Below, one piece after another: positions 40,083-55,347 of a stretch of DNA of 64,000 bases. A program made the position numbers and the translations under genes. Source of the DNA: Pseudomonas sp. EpS/L25 (lineage in GTDB: Bacteria; Pseudomonadota; Gammaproteobacteria; Pseudomonadales; Pseudomonadaceae); the NCBI RefSeq assembly GCF_001512295.1, contig NZ_LNUP01000011.1, forward strand, positions 248,326 through 312,325, written 5' to 3'. The notes under the pieces are model-generated. The model was not told the DNA's origin. It saw only the letters and a program-made list of their open reading frames with translations, and did not search any database. The stretch's first letter is position 1, and each line of letters opens with the position of its first letter.

Positions 40083-40625
40083 ATGAAGTTGATCGTGCTG
40101 GACCGCGACGGCGTCATCAATGTCGATTCCGATGACTACGTGCGCAGCGCCGAGCAGTGGCAACCGTTGCCCGGCAGCCTCGCCGCCATAGCCCGGCTGA
40201 AGCGGGCCGGCTGGCAGGTGGCCGTGGCCACCAACCAGTCCGGCCTGGCGCGCGGTTACTTTACCGAAGACGACCTGGCGGCCATGCACGAGAAGCTGCA
40301 GCGCCTGCTGGCGGAGGAGGGCGGTCGGGTCGATCTGATCCTGCACTGTCCCCATGGCCCGGAAGCGGCATGCGACTGCCGCAAGCCACTACCCGGTCTG
40401 TTTCGTGCCATCGCCACCCATTATGGTCGCAGCGATCTCGCCGGCATTCCCGTGGTCGGCGATAGCCTGCGCGACCTGGAAGCCGGCCTGGCCCTGGGCT
40501 GTACGCCCTACCTGGTGCGGACCGGCAAGGGCGAGCGCACCCTGGCCAAGCCTTTGCCATCCGGTACCCGGGTCTTCGCCGATCTGGCTGCGGTGGTCGA
40601 TCACCTGCTGGAGGAAGCGCCCTGA
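40083..40625 (+). CDS. gmhB: Heptose-1,7-bisphosphate 7-phosphatase
   Basis: 180 aa. HAD phosphatase in ADP-heptose synthesis for LPS inner core. Nucleophile motif LDRDGVIN (D8, D10), ATNQSG, the zinc loop CPHGPEAACDCRKP, and the final GDSLRDLEAG Asp pair. Packed in the glyQ-glyS-gmhB-plsC operon, overlapping plsC by 1 nt (TGATG). Confidence 0.96.
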   Translation: MKLIVLDRDGVINVDSDDYVRSAEQWQPLPGSLAAIARLKRAGWQVAVATNQSGLARGYFTEDDLAAMHEKLQRLLAEEGGRVDLILHCPHGPEAACDCRKPLPGLFRAIATHYGRSDLAGIPVVGDSLRDLEAGLALGCTPYLVRTGKGERTLAKPLPSGTRVFADLAAVVDHLLEEAP

Positions 40626-41374
40626 TGCGGCTCTTGCGTACCCTGCTGTTCTACCTGCTGCTGGGCACCAGCGGCATCCTCTGGTCCTGCGTCAGCCTGC
40701 TGATCGCACCCTTCCTGGCCTATCGCGCCCGCTACCGCCTGGTAGTCAAGGCCTGGACCGGCTTCGCCGTCTGGCTGGCCAAGGTCGTCTGCGGCATCCG
40801 CTATGAAATCGAAGGCCTGGAGCACGTCCCGGCGCAGCCCTGCGTGATCGTGGCCAACCACCAGAGTACCTGGGAGACCTTCTTCCTCTCCGCCCAGTTC
40901 GACCCCACCTCTCAGGTGATCAAGCGCGAATTGCTACGGATTCCCTTCTTCGGCTGGGCCTTTTCCCTGCTCAAGCCCATCGCCATCGACCGCGACAACG
41001 GCAAGCTGGCCTTGCAGCAGTTGACCGAGCAGGGCGGCCGCTATCTGGCCCAGGGTTGCTGGGTACTGATCTTTCCCCAGGGCACCCGGGTCGATCACGG
41101 CCAGATGGGCAAGTTCTCCCGCGGGGGTGCGGCCCTGGCCTGCAGCCTGAACGTGCCCATCCTGCCCATCGCCCACGATGCCGGCGCCTACTGGCCAAAT
41201 CGCTCCTGGATCAAGTCGCCGGGGACCATCAAGGTCCGCATCGGCCCGCTGCTCTATCCCCAGGGCCAGGATCCGCGTGCCATCGTCGACCTCAACGCTC
41301 GCTGCTTCGCCTTCATCGAACAGGCCCTCACCCCCAGGCCCGATGCCAGCCAGGCGCAGCGCTGCGTGGCCTGA
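40625..41374 (+). CDS. plsC: 1-acyl-glycerol-3-phosphate acyltransferase
   Basis: 249 aa. N-terminal membrane helix (TLLFYLLLGTSGILWSCVSLLIAPFLA). The acyltransferase site reads NHQSTWET, an HX4E variant of the usual HX4D. Motif III is FPQGTRVD instead of FPEGTR. Adds the sn-2 acyl chain to lysophosphatidic acid. Last gene of the glyQ operon. P. aeruginosa has an equivalent gene next to gyrB. Confidence 0.92.
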   Translation: MRLLRTLLFYLLLGTSGILWSCVSLLIAPFLAYRARYRLVVKAWTGFAVWLAKVVCGIRYEIEGLEHVPAQPCVIVANHQSTWETFFLSAQFDPTSQVIKRELLRIPFFGWAFSLLKPIAIDRDNGKLALQQLTEQGGRYLAQGCWVLIFPQGTRVDHGQMGKFSRGGAALACSLNVPILPIAHDAGAYWPNRSWIKSPGTIKVRIGPLLYPQGQDPRAIVDLNARCFAFIEQALTPRPDASQAQRCVA

Positions 41375-41715
41375 CCGCCAGGCCCCCGTGGCCTGCCGAT
41401 CCCCCTTGTTTTCCTCCGTTTGCCCACAGACTTATCCACAGGCTCCACCCAGCTCGGCAGAGCCCTAGCGAAAGACTGCCTACTCCGAACGGATGGCGTT
41501 CCACAAGTACCTACAAGCTTATTCCCAGGCTTATCCACAGGACCCGCCGTTATAGCCTGTGTCTCTATGCCGCATGGCACGGCCTCTTTGCCCGTTTTCG
41601 GCAGACTGGCGAAAAGGCACTGAGCAAAACTATCCACAAAACATCTGGCTATAAGATGAGCGGTGTTCCGGTCTGGGAACGAAAGTGCCGTCCTCTCTAG
41701 CCAGAATGTTTTCCA
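41375..41715. other. Noncoding stretch with DnaA boxes between plsC and gyrB
   Basis: About 340 bp lacking a gene. Perfect DnaA boxes TTATCCACA at 41432-41440 and 41531-41539, near matches CTATCCACA at 41630-41638 and TTTTCCACA at 41709-41717 (the latter overlapping the gyrB terminator T-run). A TATAAG at 41651 could be a -10 element, but nothing downstream needs it. Confidence 0.6.
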
Positions 41716-41741
41716 CAAAAAAGCCCCGCATGGCGGGGCTT
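41716..41741 (-). terminator. gyrB intrinsic terminator
   Basis: Minus-strand stem AAGCCCCGC-CAT-GCGGGGCTT (41721-41741) followed by a run of six T. Ends the dnaA-dnaN-recF-gyrB transcript 18 nt after the gyrB stop codon. Confidence 0.92.
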
Positions 41742-41759
41742 GTGCATAACCGAGTCCGA

Positions 41760-45286
<3,527 letters not shown>

Positions 45287-45296
45287 CGAGTGGCGA

Positions 45297-46400
45297 TCAG
45301 AGGCGCATCGGCATCACGACGTAGGAGGAGTCATCGTTGCCCGCCTCCTGCAACAGCGCGCTGCTGCTGGAATCGGACAGGGTGATGCGCACCTGGTCGG
45401 TGGTCATCACGCCCAGGACATCGAGCAGGTAGCTGACGTTGAAGCCGATCTCCAGACTGCCGCCGTCGTAGTCGACCTGCAGTTCTTCCTCGGCCTCTTC
45501 CTGCTCCGGGTTGTTGGCCTGGATCTTCATGAAGCCGTTTTCCAGCTGCAGGCGGATGCCGCGGTATTTCTCGTTGGAGAGAATGGCGGTACGGCTGAAG
45601 GCCTCGCGCAGATGCTGGCGCTCACCGAGGACCAGCTTGTCGCCGTGGCGCGGCAGCACGCGCTCGTAGTCGGGGAACTTGCCGTCCACCAGCTTGGAGG
45701 TGAAGGTGAAGTCGCCGGTGGTGGCGCGGATGTGGTGCTGGCCAAGGACCACATTGACCGGCTCTTCCGGTTCGGTGAGCAGGCGCGACAGCTCCAGAAT
45801 ACCCTTGCGCGGCACGATGACCTGGTGCTTCTCGGCCTGCTCGACATCGGCCTCCAGCATGCACATGGCCAGGCGGTGACCGTCGGTGGCCACGGCGCGC
45901 AGGCGCCCGGTGCTGGCTTCCAGCAGCATGCCGTTGAGGTAGTAGCGCACGTCCTGCTGGGCCATGGCGAAGCCGGTGCGTTCGATCAGGCGACGCAGGC
46001 GACCCTGGGGAATGCTGAACTTCAGCGAACCCGGACCTTCCTCCACGGTGGGGAAGTCATTGGCCGGCAGGGTGGACAGGGTGAAGCGGCTGCGCCCGGA
46101 ACGGATCAGCAGCTTCTGCTCCTCGGTGCGGATGTCGATCAGCGCATCAGGTTGCAGGCTCTTGCAGATGTCCATCAGCTTGCGCGCCGGCACGGTGATC
46201 TCGCCGGCCTCGGCGGCTTCTTCCAGCTCGACCCGGCCCACCAGCTCGACTTCCAGGTCGGTACCGGTGAGGGACAACCGCTGGCCTTCCACGACCAGGA
46301 GTACGTTGGACAGCACCGGCAGCGTTTGCCGACGTTCCACGACACCGGCCACCAGCTGCAGCGGTTTCAACAGGGCTTCGCGTTGAATGGTGAAATGCAT
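45297..46400 (-). CDS. dnaN: DNA polymerase III beta sliding clamp
   Basis: 367 aa. Dimeric ring that tethers polymerase to DNA. Three-fold repeated clamp domain; landmarks are [14 protein letters not shown] at the start, [24 protein letters not shown] and the C-terminal YVVMPMRL. 28 nt after dnaA and 10 nt before recF on one transcript. Confidence 0.99.
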   Translation of the reverse strand: MHFTIQREALLKPLQLVAGVVERRQTLPVLSNVLLVVEGQRLSLTGTDLEVELVGRVELEEAAEAGEITVPARKLMDICKSLQPDALIDIRTEEQKLLIRSGRSRFTLSTLPANDFPTVEEGPGSLKFSIPQGRLRRLIERTGFAMAQQDVRYYLNGMLLEASTGRLRAVATDGHRLAMCMLEADVEQAEKHQVIVPRKGILELSRLLTEPEEPVNVVLGQHHIRATTGDFTFTSKLVDGKFPDYERVLPRHGDKLVLGERQHLREAFSRTAILSNEKYRGIRLQLENGFMKIQANNPEQEEAEEELQVDYDGGSLEIGFNVSYLLDVLGVMTTDQVRITLSDSSSSALLQEAGNDDSSYVVMPMRL

Positions 46401-46428
46401 GGTCAGGTCCTTGCCAGGGCCGCGTCCG

Positions 46429-47898
46429 TCAGGTGGTCAGGGTACGCAGCAGGTTCTTGTAATCCTCGCGAATATCCGCGTCGGATTCCCGAAGTTCGGC
46501 GATCTTGCGACAGGCGTGCAACACCGTCGTATGATCGCGTCCGCCAAAGGCGTCGCCGATTTCCGGCAGGCTATGGTTGGTCAATTCCTTGGACAGCGCC
46601 ATGGCGACCTGCCGCGGTCGGGCCACCGAGCGCGAGCGGCGTTTCGACAGCAGATCGGCGATCTTGATCTTGTAGTACTCGGCCGCGGTGCGCTGGATGT
46701 TGTCGATGCTGACCAGCTTGTCCTGCAACGCCAAGAGATCCTTGAGCGATTCGCGGATCAGCTCGATGGTGATGTCGCGGCCCATGAAGTGGGCATGGGC
46801 GATCACCCGCTTGAGCGCGCCTTCCAGCTCACGGACATTGGAGCGGATGCGCTGGGCGATGAAGAAGGCCGCATCGTGGGGCAGGTCGACCTTGGCCTGA
46901 TCGGCCTTCTTCATCAGGATCGCCACCCGCGTCTCCAGCTCCGGCGGCTCCACCGCCACGGTGAGACCCCAGCCGAAGCGCGACTTGAGCCGCTCCTCCA
47001 GGCCATCGATCTCCTTGGGATAACGGTCGCTGGTGAGGATCACCTGTTGTCCACCTTCGAGCAGGGCATTGAAGGTGTGGAAAAACTCCTCCTGCGAACG
47101 CTCCTTGCGGGCGAAGAACTGGATATCGTCGATCAGCAGCGCATCCACCGAACGGTAGAAGCGCTTGAATTCGTTGATGGCGTTGAGCTGCAGCGCCTTG
47201 ACCATGTCGGCGACGAAGCGCTCCGAATGCAGGTAGACGATCTTGGCGTTCGGATTGCGCTTGAGCAAGTGGTTGCCCACCGCATGCATCAGGTGGGTCT
47301 TACCCAGACCCACGCCTCCATAAAGGAAGAGCGGGTTGTAGCCATGCTTGGGGTTGTCCGCCACCTGCCAGGCCGCGGCGCGGGCCAGCTGGTTGGATTT
47401 ACCCTCGACGAAGTTCTCGAAGGTGAAGGTACGGTTGAGATAGCTGGTGTGCTTGAGCGCGCCCTCCACCTGTACGGTACGCTCGGTCTTCACCGCTGGC
47501 TCGTCGGCCTCGGCCAGTTCCGCGGTCACGTCTTCCAGGGCCACGCCTGCGGTGACGATGTCCGACTGGATCGGTTGCGGTGCCTGCACCGGTGGCGGCA
47601 GGGGCACGCTCGGGCTACTGGGCGTCTGGGCGGCCCGCGGCTTGTTGCTGCGCTTGCTGCCGATCAACAAGGAAAGCACCGGCGCGATGCCATCGTCGGC
47701 GTGCTCCTCGAGCAATTCGAGAATCCGGCTCAGGTACTTTTCGTTGACCCAATCGAGCACGAAGCGGTTGGGCGCGAACACCCGCAGCTCATCCCCTTCC
47801 GCTTCCACCTGCAGTGGCCGGATCCAGGTATTGAATTGTTGCGAGGGCAATTCGTCGCGCAGCACATCCACGCAACGTTGCCAGAGTTCGACCGACAC
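46429..47898 (-). CDS. dnaA: Chromosomal replication initiator DnaA
   Basis: 489 aa from GTG. Domain I ([19 protein letters not shown]), variable Pro-rich linker (about 95-150), AAA+ domain III with Walker [14 protein letters not shown] and Walker [10 protein letters not shown], and DNA-binding domain IV with the signature [13 protein letters not shown]. The longer frame begins 27 codons upstream, but the GTG start matches other pseudomonads. Transcribed away from oriC. DnaA boxes directly upstream allow autoregulation. Confidence 0.99.
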   Translation of the reverse strand: MSVELWQRCVDVLRDELPSQQFNTWIRPLQVEAEGDELRVFAPNRFVLDWVNEKYLSRILELLEEHADDGIAPVLSLLIGSKRSNKPRAAQTPSSPSVPLPPPVQAPQPIQSDIVTAGVALEDVTAELAEADEPAVKTERTVQVEGALKHTSYLNRTFTFENFVEGKSNQLARAAAWQVADNPKHGYNPLFLYGGVGLGKTHLMHAVGNHLLKRNPNAKIVYLHSERFVADMVKALQLNAINEFKRFYRSVDALLIDDIQFFARKERSQEEFFHTFNALLEGGQQVILTSDRYPKEIDGLEERLKSRFGWGLTVAVEPPELETRVAILMKKADQAKVDLPHDAAFFIAQRIRSNVRELEGALKRVIAHAHFMGRDITIELIRESLKDLLALQDKLVSIDNIQRTAAEYYKIKIADLLSKRRSRSVARPRQVAMALSKELTNHSLPEIGDAFGGRDHTTVLHACRKIAELRESDADIREDYKNLLRTLTT

Positions 47899-48330
47899 AG
47901 CGTCTCCCGGGACTTTCGCGGCCCGTGCGGGCCATGAGCAAACGCCCATTGTATCCCTCCCCACCCAGGTTATCCACACGGCTGCATGGTTTCCCAGCGA
48001 ATGGGGGCTGGTCAGTCAGGCATCCCCTCGGCAACCCTGGGCTCTGTGGATAACGCCGCCTGGCCTCTCTGGACATCTACCGGGTTTACGCTGTGGATAA
48101 TCCGGGTGTGCGTAACCTGCTCCTTTATCCACAGGCTCTGTTCAGGCTAAGCACGGCTACCACACCTGTTGGAAACAGCCTTCCCGCTCCCGCTCGGCTC
48201 AGGCAGCATCTGCCATTCAAGGATCTATCCACAGAAATCGACTTATCCATACATATTCACTTCAACAGTCCTTTAAAACCTTCTGACCTGTTGATTTTGT
48301 TTACGCCCTGGTCCGTCAGCCGGCGTTGGT
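47899..48330. other. oriC: Replication origin oriC
   Basis: dnaA-rpmH intergenic origin. Perfect DnaA boxes: 47970-47978 (+), 48045-48053 (-), 48092-48100 (-), 48125-48133 (+). One-mismatch boxes: CTATCCACA 48225-48233, TTATCCATA 48243-48251. An AT-rich unwinding candidate follows at about 48236-48302. On the minus strand, 48284-48296 matches the IHF consensus with one mismatch. This is the established location of oriC in P. aeruginosa and P. putida. The dnaA promoter must also lie here but is not resolved. Confidence 0.95.
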
Positions 48331-48336
48331 TGGAAA

Positions 48337-48365
48337 TTGACCTGCACCGCGGCTTTCTCTAGAAT
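48337..48365 (+). promoter_or_regulatory. rpmH sigma70 promoter
   Basis: TTGACC (48337-48342), 17-bp spacer, TAGAAT (48360-48365). The spacing is ideal and it lies about 58 bp before the rpmH ATG. Confidence 0.85.
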
Positions 48366-48423
48366 CCCCGGTCTCTTTGCGCGGGGCGCTCATGCCTTGC
48401 CGCTTTCACCTAGGTAAAAGTCC

Positions 48424-48558
48424 ATGAAACGCACCTTCCAACCCAGCACCCTGAAGCGCGCCCGTGTCCACGGTTTCCGTGCTCGTATGGCAACCAAGAA
48501 CGGCCGTCAGGTTCTCGCCCGTCGCCGTGCCAAAGGCCGCAAGCGTCTGGCGATCTGA
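48424..48558 (+). CDS. rpmH: Ribosomal protein L34
   Basis: 44 aa, the exact family length and almost invariant sequence: [18 protein letters not shown] at the start and a closing Arg/Lys-rich [18 protein letters not shown]. Highly basic large-subunit protein. First gene of rpmH-rnpA-yidD-yidC, reading away from oriC. A sigma70 promoter precedes it; a weak AGGTAAAAG lies near the ATG. Confidence 0.99.
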   Translation: MKRTFQPSTLKRARVHGFRARMATKNGRQVLARRRAKGRKRLAI

Positions 48559-48570
48559 TTGCCCGGTCAG

Positions 48571-48972
48571 GTGGTGAGTCAGGGTTTCGGTCGGGACAGG
48601 CGCTTACTGAGCTCCCAACAGTTCCAAGCGGTCTTTGACTCTCCCACCCACAAGGCATCCGGCAAGCACCTGCTGCTGCTCGCCCATGCCAATGGGCTCG
48701 ACCATTCCCGCCTGGGGCTGGTCATCGGCAAGAAAAGCGTCAAGCTTTCCGTCGAGCGCAATCGCATCAAGCGGGTCATCCGAGATTCCTTCCGTCTGAA
48801 TCAGGACCGCCTCGGCAGTTTCGATCTGGTCTTCGTCGCCCGGAAAGGGCTTGGCGAAGTCGGCAATCCCGAATTGCACGACCAACTGCTGCAACTGTGG
48901 AAACGTCTGAATCGCCAAGCGACCAAGGCTGTTGTCCACCCAACCGACAGTCCCGACGGTGCTCATGCGTAA
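48571..48972 (+). CDS. rnpA: Ribonuclease P protein component
   Basis: 133 aa, from a GTG giving [13 protein letters not shown], the family start; the frame is open back to a TTG at 48559 immediately after the rpmH stop. RNase P protein helps the RNA subunit mature tRNA 5' ends. Core motif [16 protein letters not shown] with the basic RNR helix, plus [10 protein letters not shown]. Overlaps yidD by 8 nt. No clear Shine-Dalgarno, so coupling to rpmH is likely. Confidence 0.95.
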   Translation: MVSQGFGRDRRLLSSQQFQAVFDSPTHKASGKHLLLLAHANGLDHSRLGLVIGKKSVKLSVERNRIKRVIRDSFRLNQDRLGSFDLVFVARKGLGEVGNPELHDQLLQLWKRLNRQATKAVVHPTDSPDGAHA

Positions 48973-49213
48973 ACCGGCCCTGCTGCTGATTCGCTTATAC
49001 CGTTATGCCATCAGCCCCATGATGGCCAGTCACTGTCGTTTCTATCCGACCTGTTCCGGTTACGCCCTCGAAGCCATCGAGCGCCACGGGCTGCTGCGTG
49101 GTGGCTGGCTGACCACAAGGCGTCTGTGCCGGTGCCATCCCTGGCATCCAGGCGGATACGATCCCGTTCCTCCCGCAAAGAACCCAGCCCCGACCTCTTC
49201 GATGGCCGAGTAA
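48965..49213 (+). CDS. yidD: Membrane protein insertion efficiency factor YidD
   Basis: 82 aa. Small peripheral inner-membrane protein; conserved [11 protein letters not shown] then [19 protein letters not shown] with the family cysteines, and [10 protein letters not shown]. Encoded between rnpA and yidC as in most bacteria; start MRKPALLLI overlaps the rnpA end by 8 nt. Assists YidC/Sec insertion, by family knowledge. Confidence 0.96.
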   Translation: MRKPALLLIRLYRYAISPMMASHCRFYPTCSGYALEAIERHGLLRGGWLTTRRLCRCHPWHPGGYDPVPPAKNPAPTSSMAE

Positions 49214-49215
49214 AC

Positions 49216-50931
49216 ATGGATATCAAGCGCCCGCTACTCATTGCCGCCCTGGCGATCGTGTCCTACACCCTGGTTTTCCAGTGGAACAAGGATTACGGCC
49301 AGGCCGAATTGCCCACGGCCAAGACGCAGACCAGCGTCCTGCCGGGCGATACCCCCAACGTGCCCACCGACGTACCGGCCGATGCCAAGGCCGCCGCTCC
49401 GGTGGATAACGCGACCGCCAAGCCGAGCACTGCGCTCATCAAGGTACGCACCGACGTCCTGGACCTGGCCATCGACCCCCGTGGCGGCGACATCGTCCAG
49501 CTCGGACTGGTGCAATACCCGCGTCGCCAGGACCACCCCGATGTGCCCTTCGCGCTGTTCGACAACGGCAACGAGCGCCTCTACCTGGCCCAGAGTGGCC
49601 TGACCGGTACCGACGGTCCCGACGCCAACAGCGCCGGTCGGCCACTGTACTCCTCGGCGCAGTCCAGCTATGTGCTCGCCGATGGCCAGCAGCAGCTGGT
49701 GGTGGATCTGAAGTACCAGGCCAATGGCGTGGATTACATCAAGAGATTCACCTTCCACCGTGGGCTGAAGGTCGACTGCTCGGATGCCGAGAAGGCGCAG
49801 AAGAAGATCACCTGCATCAACCCGGACGCCTACCAGATCCAGGTCAGCTACCTGGTCGACAACCAGAGCGCCAAGGCCTGGAACGGCGTGCTCTACGCCC
49901 AGCTCAAGCGTGACAACAGCGGCGATCCCTCGGCCACCACCGCCACCGGCGTGTCCACCTACCTGGGCGCCGCGGTCGGTACTCCCGCCGAGCCCTATCG
50001 CAAGGTGTCCATGAGCGACATGGACAAGCACCGCCTGCAGGAAACCGTGCAGGGTGGCTGGGTCGGCTGGCTGCAGCACTACTTCGTCACCGCCTGGGTG
50101 CCGAACCAGGACCAGCAGGACCAGCTCTATACCCGCAAGGACGGCCAGGGCAACTACATCGTCGGCTTCACCGGTCCGCAATTCAGCGTACCGGCGGGTG
50201 GCAAGGGCGAGACCTCGGTCACCCTCTACGCCGGTCCGAAGATCCAGGAACACCTGAAGACCCTGTCCCACGGTCTGGAACTGACCGTCGACTACGGCTT
50301 CCTGTGGTTCATCGCCCAGCCGATCTTCTGGCTGCTGCAACATATCCACAGCATCCTGGGTAACTGGGGCTGGTCGATCATCGTCCTGACCATCATCATC
50401 AAGCTGCTGTTCTTCCCGCTGTCCGCCGCCAGCTACCGCTCCATGGCGCGCATGCGTGCCGTCGGCCCGCGACTGCAGGCGCTGAAGGAACAGCATGGTG
50501 ACGATCGCCAGAAGATGTCCCAGGCGATGATGGAGTTGTACCGCAAGGAGAAGATCAATCCGCTCGGTGGCTGCCTGCCCATCGTGGTACAGATGCCGGT
50601 GTTCCTGGCGCTGTACTGGGTGCTGCTGGAAAGCGTCGAGATGCGCCAGTCGCCCTGGATGTTCTGGATCACCGACCTGTCGGCCAAGGATCCCTACTTC
50701 ATCCTGCCGATCATCATGGGCGGCACCATGCTGGTACAGCAGATGCTGAACCCGGCACCGCCGGATCCCATGCAGGCACGGGTGATGAAGATGATGCCCA
50801 TCGTCTTCACCTTCTTCTTCCTGTGGTTCCCGGCCGGCCTGGTGCTGTACTGGATCGTCAACAACTGCCTGTCGATCCTGCAGCAGTGGTACATTACCCG
50901 GAAGATCGAGGCGGCCAGCAAGAAGGCCTGA
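49216..50931 (+). CDS. yidC: Membrane protein insertase YidC
   Basis: 571 aa. N-terminal span (about 5-22), a large periplasmic domain (about 60-350) and five C-terminal spans. The insertase core starts GWSIIVLTIIIKLLFFPL, includes NPLGGCLPIVVQMPVFLALY and ends VLYWIVNNCLSILQQWYI. Inserts and folds inner-membrane proteins, among them the ATP synthase c subunit encoded downstream in this window. 2 nt after yidD. Confidence 0.98.
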   Translation: MDIKRPLLIAALAIVSYTLVFQWNKDYGQAELPTAKTQTSVLPGDTPNVPTDVPADAKAAAPVDNATAKPSTALIKVRTDVLDLAIDPRGGDIVQLGLVQYPRRQDHPDVPFALFDNGNERLYLAQSGLTGTDGPDANSAGRPLYSSAQSSYVLADGQQQLVVDLKYQANGVDYIKRFTFHRGLKVDCSDAEKAQKKITCINPDAYQIQVSYLVDNQSAKAWNGVLYAQLKRDNSGDPSATTATGVSTYLGAAVGTPAEPYRKVSMSDMDKHRLQETVQGGWVGWLQHYFVTAWVPNQDQQDQLYTRKDGQGNYIVGFTGPQFSVPAGGKGETSVTLYAGPKIQEHLKTLSHGLELTVDYGFLWFIAQPIFWLLQHIHSILGNWGWSIIVLTIIIKLLFFPLSAASYRSMARMRAVGPRLQALKEQHGDDRQKMSQAMMELYRKEKINPLGGCLPIVVQMPVFLALYWVLLESVEMRQSPWMFWITDLSAKDPYFILPIIMGGTMLVQQMLNPAPPDPMQARVMKMMPIVFTFFFLWFPAGLVLYWIVNNCLSILQQWYITRKIEAASKKA

Positions 50932-50949
50932 TCTCGCTCACCTATCCAC

Positions 50950-50980
50950 ACGACGCCCCTTGATTGGGGCGTCGTGCTTT
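50950..50980 (+). terminator. Hairpin terminator after yidC
   Basis: Perfect 10-bp stem ACGACGCCCC (50950-50959) / GGGGCGTCGT (50966-50975) followed by a short GCTTT tail, so possibly partial. It overlaps a one-mismatch DnaA box (CTATCCACA, 50942-50950). Confidence 0.75.
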
Positions 50981-50993
50981 CTGGAGGATCGTC

Positions 50994-52358
50994 ATGGCTC
51001 TGCCTTCCGACAGCATCGCGGCCATCGCCACTGCCACCGGTCGTGGTGGCGTCGGCATCGTCCGCGTCTCCGGGCCCCTGGCCGCCCCCCTGGCGCGGGC
51101 GATCTGCGGCCGCGAGCTGCCCCCGCGACATGCCCACTACGGCAACTTCCTCGCCGCCGACGGCAGCGTGCTGGATGCCGGCATCGCGCTGTTCTTTCCC
51201 GGGCCGAATTCCTTCACCGGCGAAGACGTGCTGGAGCTGCAGGGCCATGGCGGCCCGGTGATCCTCGACCTGCTGCTGCGCCGCACCCTGGAAGAGGGGG
51301 CGCGTCTGGCCCGGCCGGGTGAATTCAGCGAGCGCGCCTTCCTCAACGACAAGCTCGACCTGGCCCAGGCAGAGGCCATCGCCGACCTCATCGAGGCCAG
51401 CACCGAACAGGCCGCACGCAATGCCCTGAGGTCGCTGCAGGGTGAATTCTCCCGGCGGGTGGAAAGCCTGGTCGAGCAGCTCATCCGCCTGCGCATCTAC
51501 GTCGAGGCCGCCATCGACTTCCCCGAGGAGGAGATCGACTTCCTCGCCGATGGCAAGGTGCAGGGCCTACTGGAGGACGTCCAGGCGGAACTGTGCGACG
51601 TCCAGCGCGAGGCCAATCGCGGTGCCCTCTTGCGCGACGGCATGACCGTGGTGATCGCCGGTCGACCCAACGCCGGCAAGTCCAGCCTGCTCAATGCCCT
51701 GGCCGGGCGCGAGGCGGCCATCGTCACCGACATCGCCGGTACCACGCGGGATGTCCTGCGCGAACATATCCACCTCGATGGCATGCCGCTGCATGTGGTC
51801 GATACCGCCGGTCTGCGCGATACCGACGACCGGGTCGAGCAGATTGGGGTCCAGCGCGCCCTGGACGCCATCGCCAGCGCCGATCGCGTGCTGCTGGTGG
51901 TGGACGCCAGCGCTCCGGAAGCCCGGGATCCCCAGGCGCTCTGGCCGGAATTGCTCAGTACCCGGCCGCCGCTGGACAAGCTGACGGTGATCCGCAACAA
52001 GGCCGACCTTACCGGCGAGGCGACTGGCCTTGTCGCCCACGACGAGACGGTCGAGATCGCCCTCAGCGCCACCGATGGCCAGGGTGTCGAGGCCCTGCGC
52101 GAACACCTCAAGGCCTGCATGGGCTTCGAGCAGACCACTGAGGGCGGCTTCAGCGCCCGGCGCCGCCATCTGGACGCCCTGCAGCGTGCCGCCAGTGCCC
52201 TGGATCACGGCTATCGGCAGCTCACCCTGGCTGGCTCGGGCGAACTGCTGGCCGAGGATCTGCGCCAGGCCCAGCAGGTGCTTGGCGAGATCACTGGCGC
52301 CTTCAGCTCCGACGACTTGCTCGGCCGCATCTTCTCCAGCTTCTGCATCGGCAAGTAA
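50994..52358 (+). CDS. mnmE: tRNA modification GTPase MnmE
   Basis: 454 aa. With MnmG, installs the cmnm5 group on wobble U34 of tRNA. N-terminal formyl-THF-binding domain, helical domain, inserted G domain ([16 protein letters not shown] near 223; [16 protein letters not shown]) and the invariant C-terminal CIGK. Start [13 protein letters not shown] is preceded by GGAGG. mnmG follows after a 443-bp gap. Confidence 0.98.
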   Translation: MALPSDSIAAIATATGRGGVGIVRVSGPLAAPLARAICGRELPPRHAHYGNFLAADGSVLDAGIALFFPGPNSFTGEDVLELQGHGGPVILDLLLRRTLEEGARLARPGEFSERAFLNDKLDLAQAEAIADLIEASTEQAARNALRSLQGEFSRRVESLVEQLIRLRIYVEAAIDFPEEEIDFLADGKVQGLLEDVQAELCDVQREANRGALLRDGMTVVIAGRPNAGKSSLLNALAGREAAIVTDIAGTTRDVLREHIHLDGMPLHVVDTAGLRDTDDRVEQIGVQRALDAIASADRVLLVVDASAPEARDPQALWPELLSTRPPLDKLTVIRNKADLTGEATGLVAHDETVEIALSATDGQGVEALREHLKACMGFEQTTEGGFSARRRHLDALQRAASALDHGYRQLTLAGSGELLAEDLRQAQQVLGEITGAFSSDDLLGRIFSSFCIGK

Positions 52359-52801
52359 GTCCCTCTCCGCTGTATCAGGCCTGTGCAATGCAGGCCTTGT
52401 CCGTCCTCACTTCCCCCTTCCAGAGCCCTGTTGATAAACCCGCCTGAGGTCTGCCCATAAATCGGTGCACGACCTGTCCATGACCTGCGTTGTGGATAAG
52501 CAGGCAAAGGATCCACAGGATGCTGAGAGCTTGTGATCACCCACCGCACAAGACGCGCACGGGGTTCAGGTTTTCCCCAGCCCAGGCCTGCAAAGGGTTG
52601 GACAAGCTTATCCACAGCGAAGGGCCTGCATATACATAAGCTCTATATCAGTCCTTTTAAACATTTCTTCCCTATTGTTTATATTGAGTCGCTACAGCGG
52701 TACCTGATCATTTTTTGGCCAGAGCCCTTCTGCAAGCTAAGCCCAGGCCTTATACTTGCCGGCTTTCCTTCGAATTCCTGCCAACAGGCACGAGGTGCGT
52801 G
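52359..52801. promoter_or_regulatory. mnmG upstream region with DnaA boxes
   Basis: 443 bp without a gene. Perfect DnaA boxes at 52491-52499 (minus, TGTGGATAA) and 52608-52616 (plus), followed by an AT-rich stretch (about 52628-52718). A -10-like TATACT at 52751-52756, about 46 bp before mnmG, is a promoter candidate with a poor -35. The layout recalls an origin-like box-plus-AT region. Confidence 0.65.
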
Positions 52802-54693
<1,892 letters not shown>

Positions 54694-54694
<1 letters not shown>

Positions 54695-55338
54695 TGGCCA
54701 GCGCGATCCAAGCCAACGAACTGCGCCAGGGCGCCGCGACCCTGGGCGTCACGCTCTCCGCCACGGTGGAAGAGCGACTGCTGGGCTACCTGGACCTGCT
54801 GGTCAAGTGGAACAAGGCCTACAACCTCACCGCGGTGCGCGATCCCAACGAGATGGTCTCGCGGCACCTGCTCGACAGTCTCAGCATCGTCCCCTACGTT
54901 ACCGAAGGAAATTGGCTGGACGTGGGCAGCGGCGGTGGCATGCCAGGCATCCCCTTGGCGATCCTCTATCCCGAGTCGCGCTTCACCCTGCTCGACAGCA
55001 ACGGCAAGAAGACCCGCTTCCTGACCCAGGCCAAGATCGAGCTGGGCCTGGCCAATCTCGAGGTGGTGCATGCCCGCGTCGAGGCCTACCAGCCCGACGC
55101 GCCCTTCACCGGCATCGTCTCGCGGGCGTTCAGCGCCATCGACGACTTCGCCAGCTGGACGCGCCACCTCGGTGACGACCAGACACAGTGGCTGGCGATG
55201 AAGGGGCTGCACCCCGACGACGAGCTGGCCAAGCTACCAGCGGATTTCCGGGTTGCGGCGGCGCACGTCCTCGCGGTTCCCGGTTGCCAAGGCCAGCGGC
55301 ACTTGCTGATACTGCGCCGCACGATTGGAGAGGGGTAA
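54694..55338 (+). CDS. rsmG: 16S rRNA (guanine-527-N7) methyltransferase
   Basis: 214 aa. SAM methyltransferase; [28 protein letters not shown], the SAM loop [15 protein letters not shown] and [11 protein letters not shown] are family signatures. Loss of RsmG gives low-level streptomycin resistance in other bacteria. Starts at TGATG with mnmG; parA 9 nt downstream. Confidence 0.97.
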
Positions 55339-55347
55339 GGCGGGGAC

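Noticed and set aside
38400-40355. A 651-codon frame antisense to glyS and gmhB
   Set aside because: Shadow frame spanning two clear genes, with no independent signal.
41056-41700. 214-codon plus-strand frame over the end of plsC and the gap after it
   Set aside because: It overlaps plsC in another frame and consists of typical shadow composition; the gap part has DnaA boxes, not coding signal.
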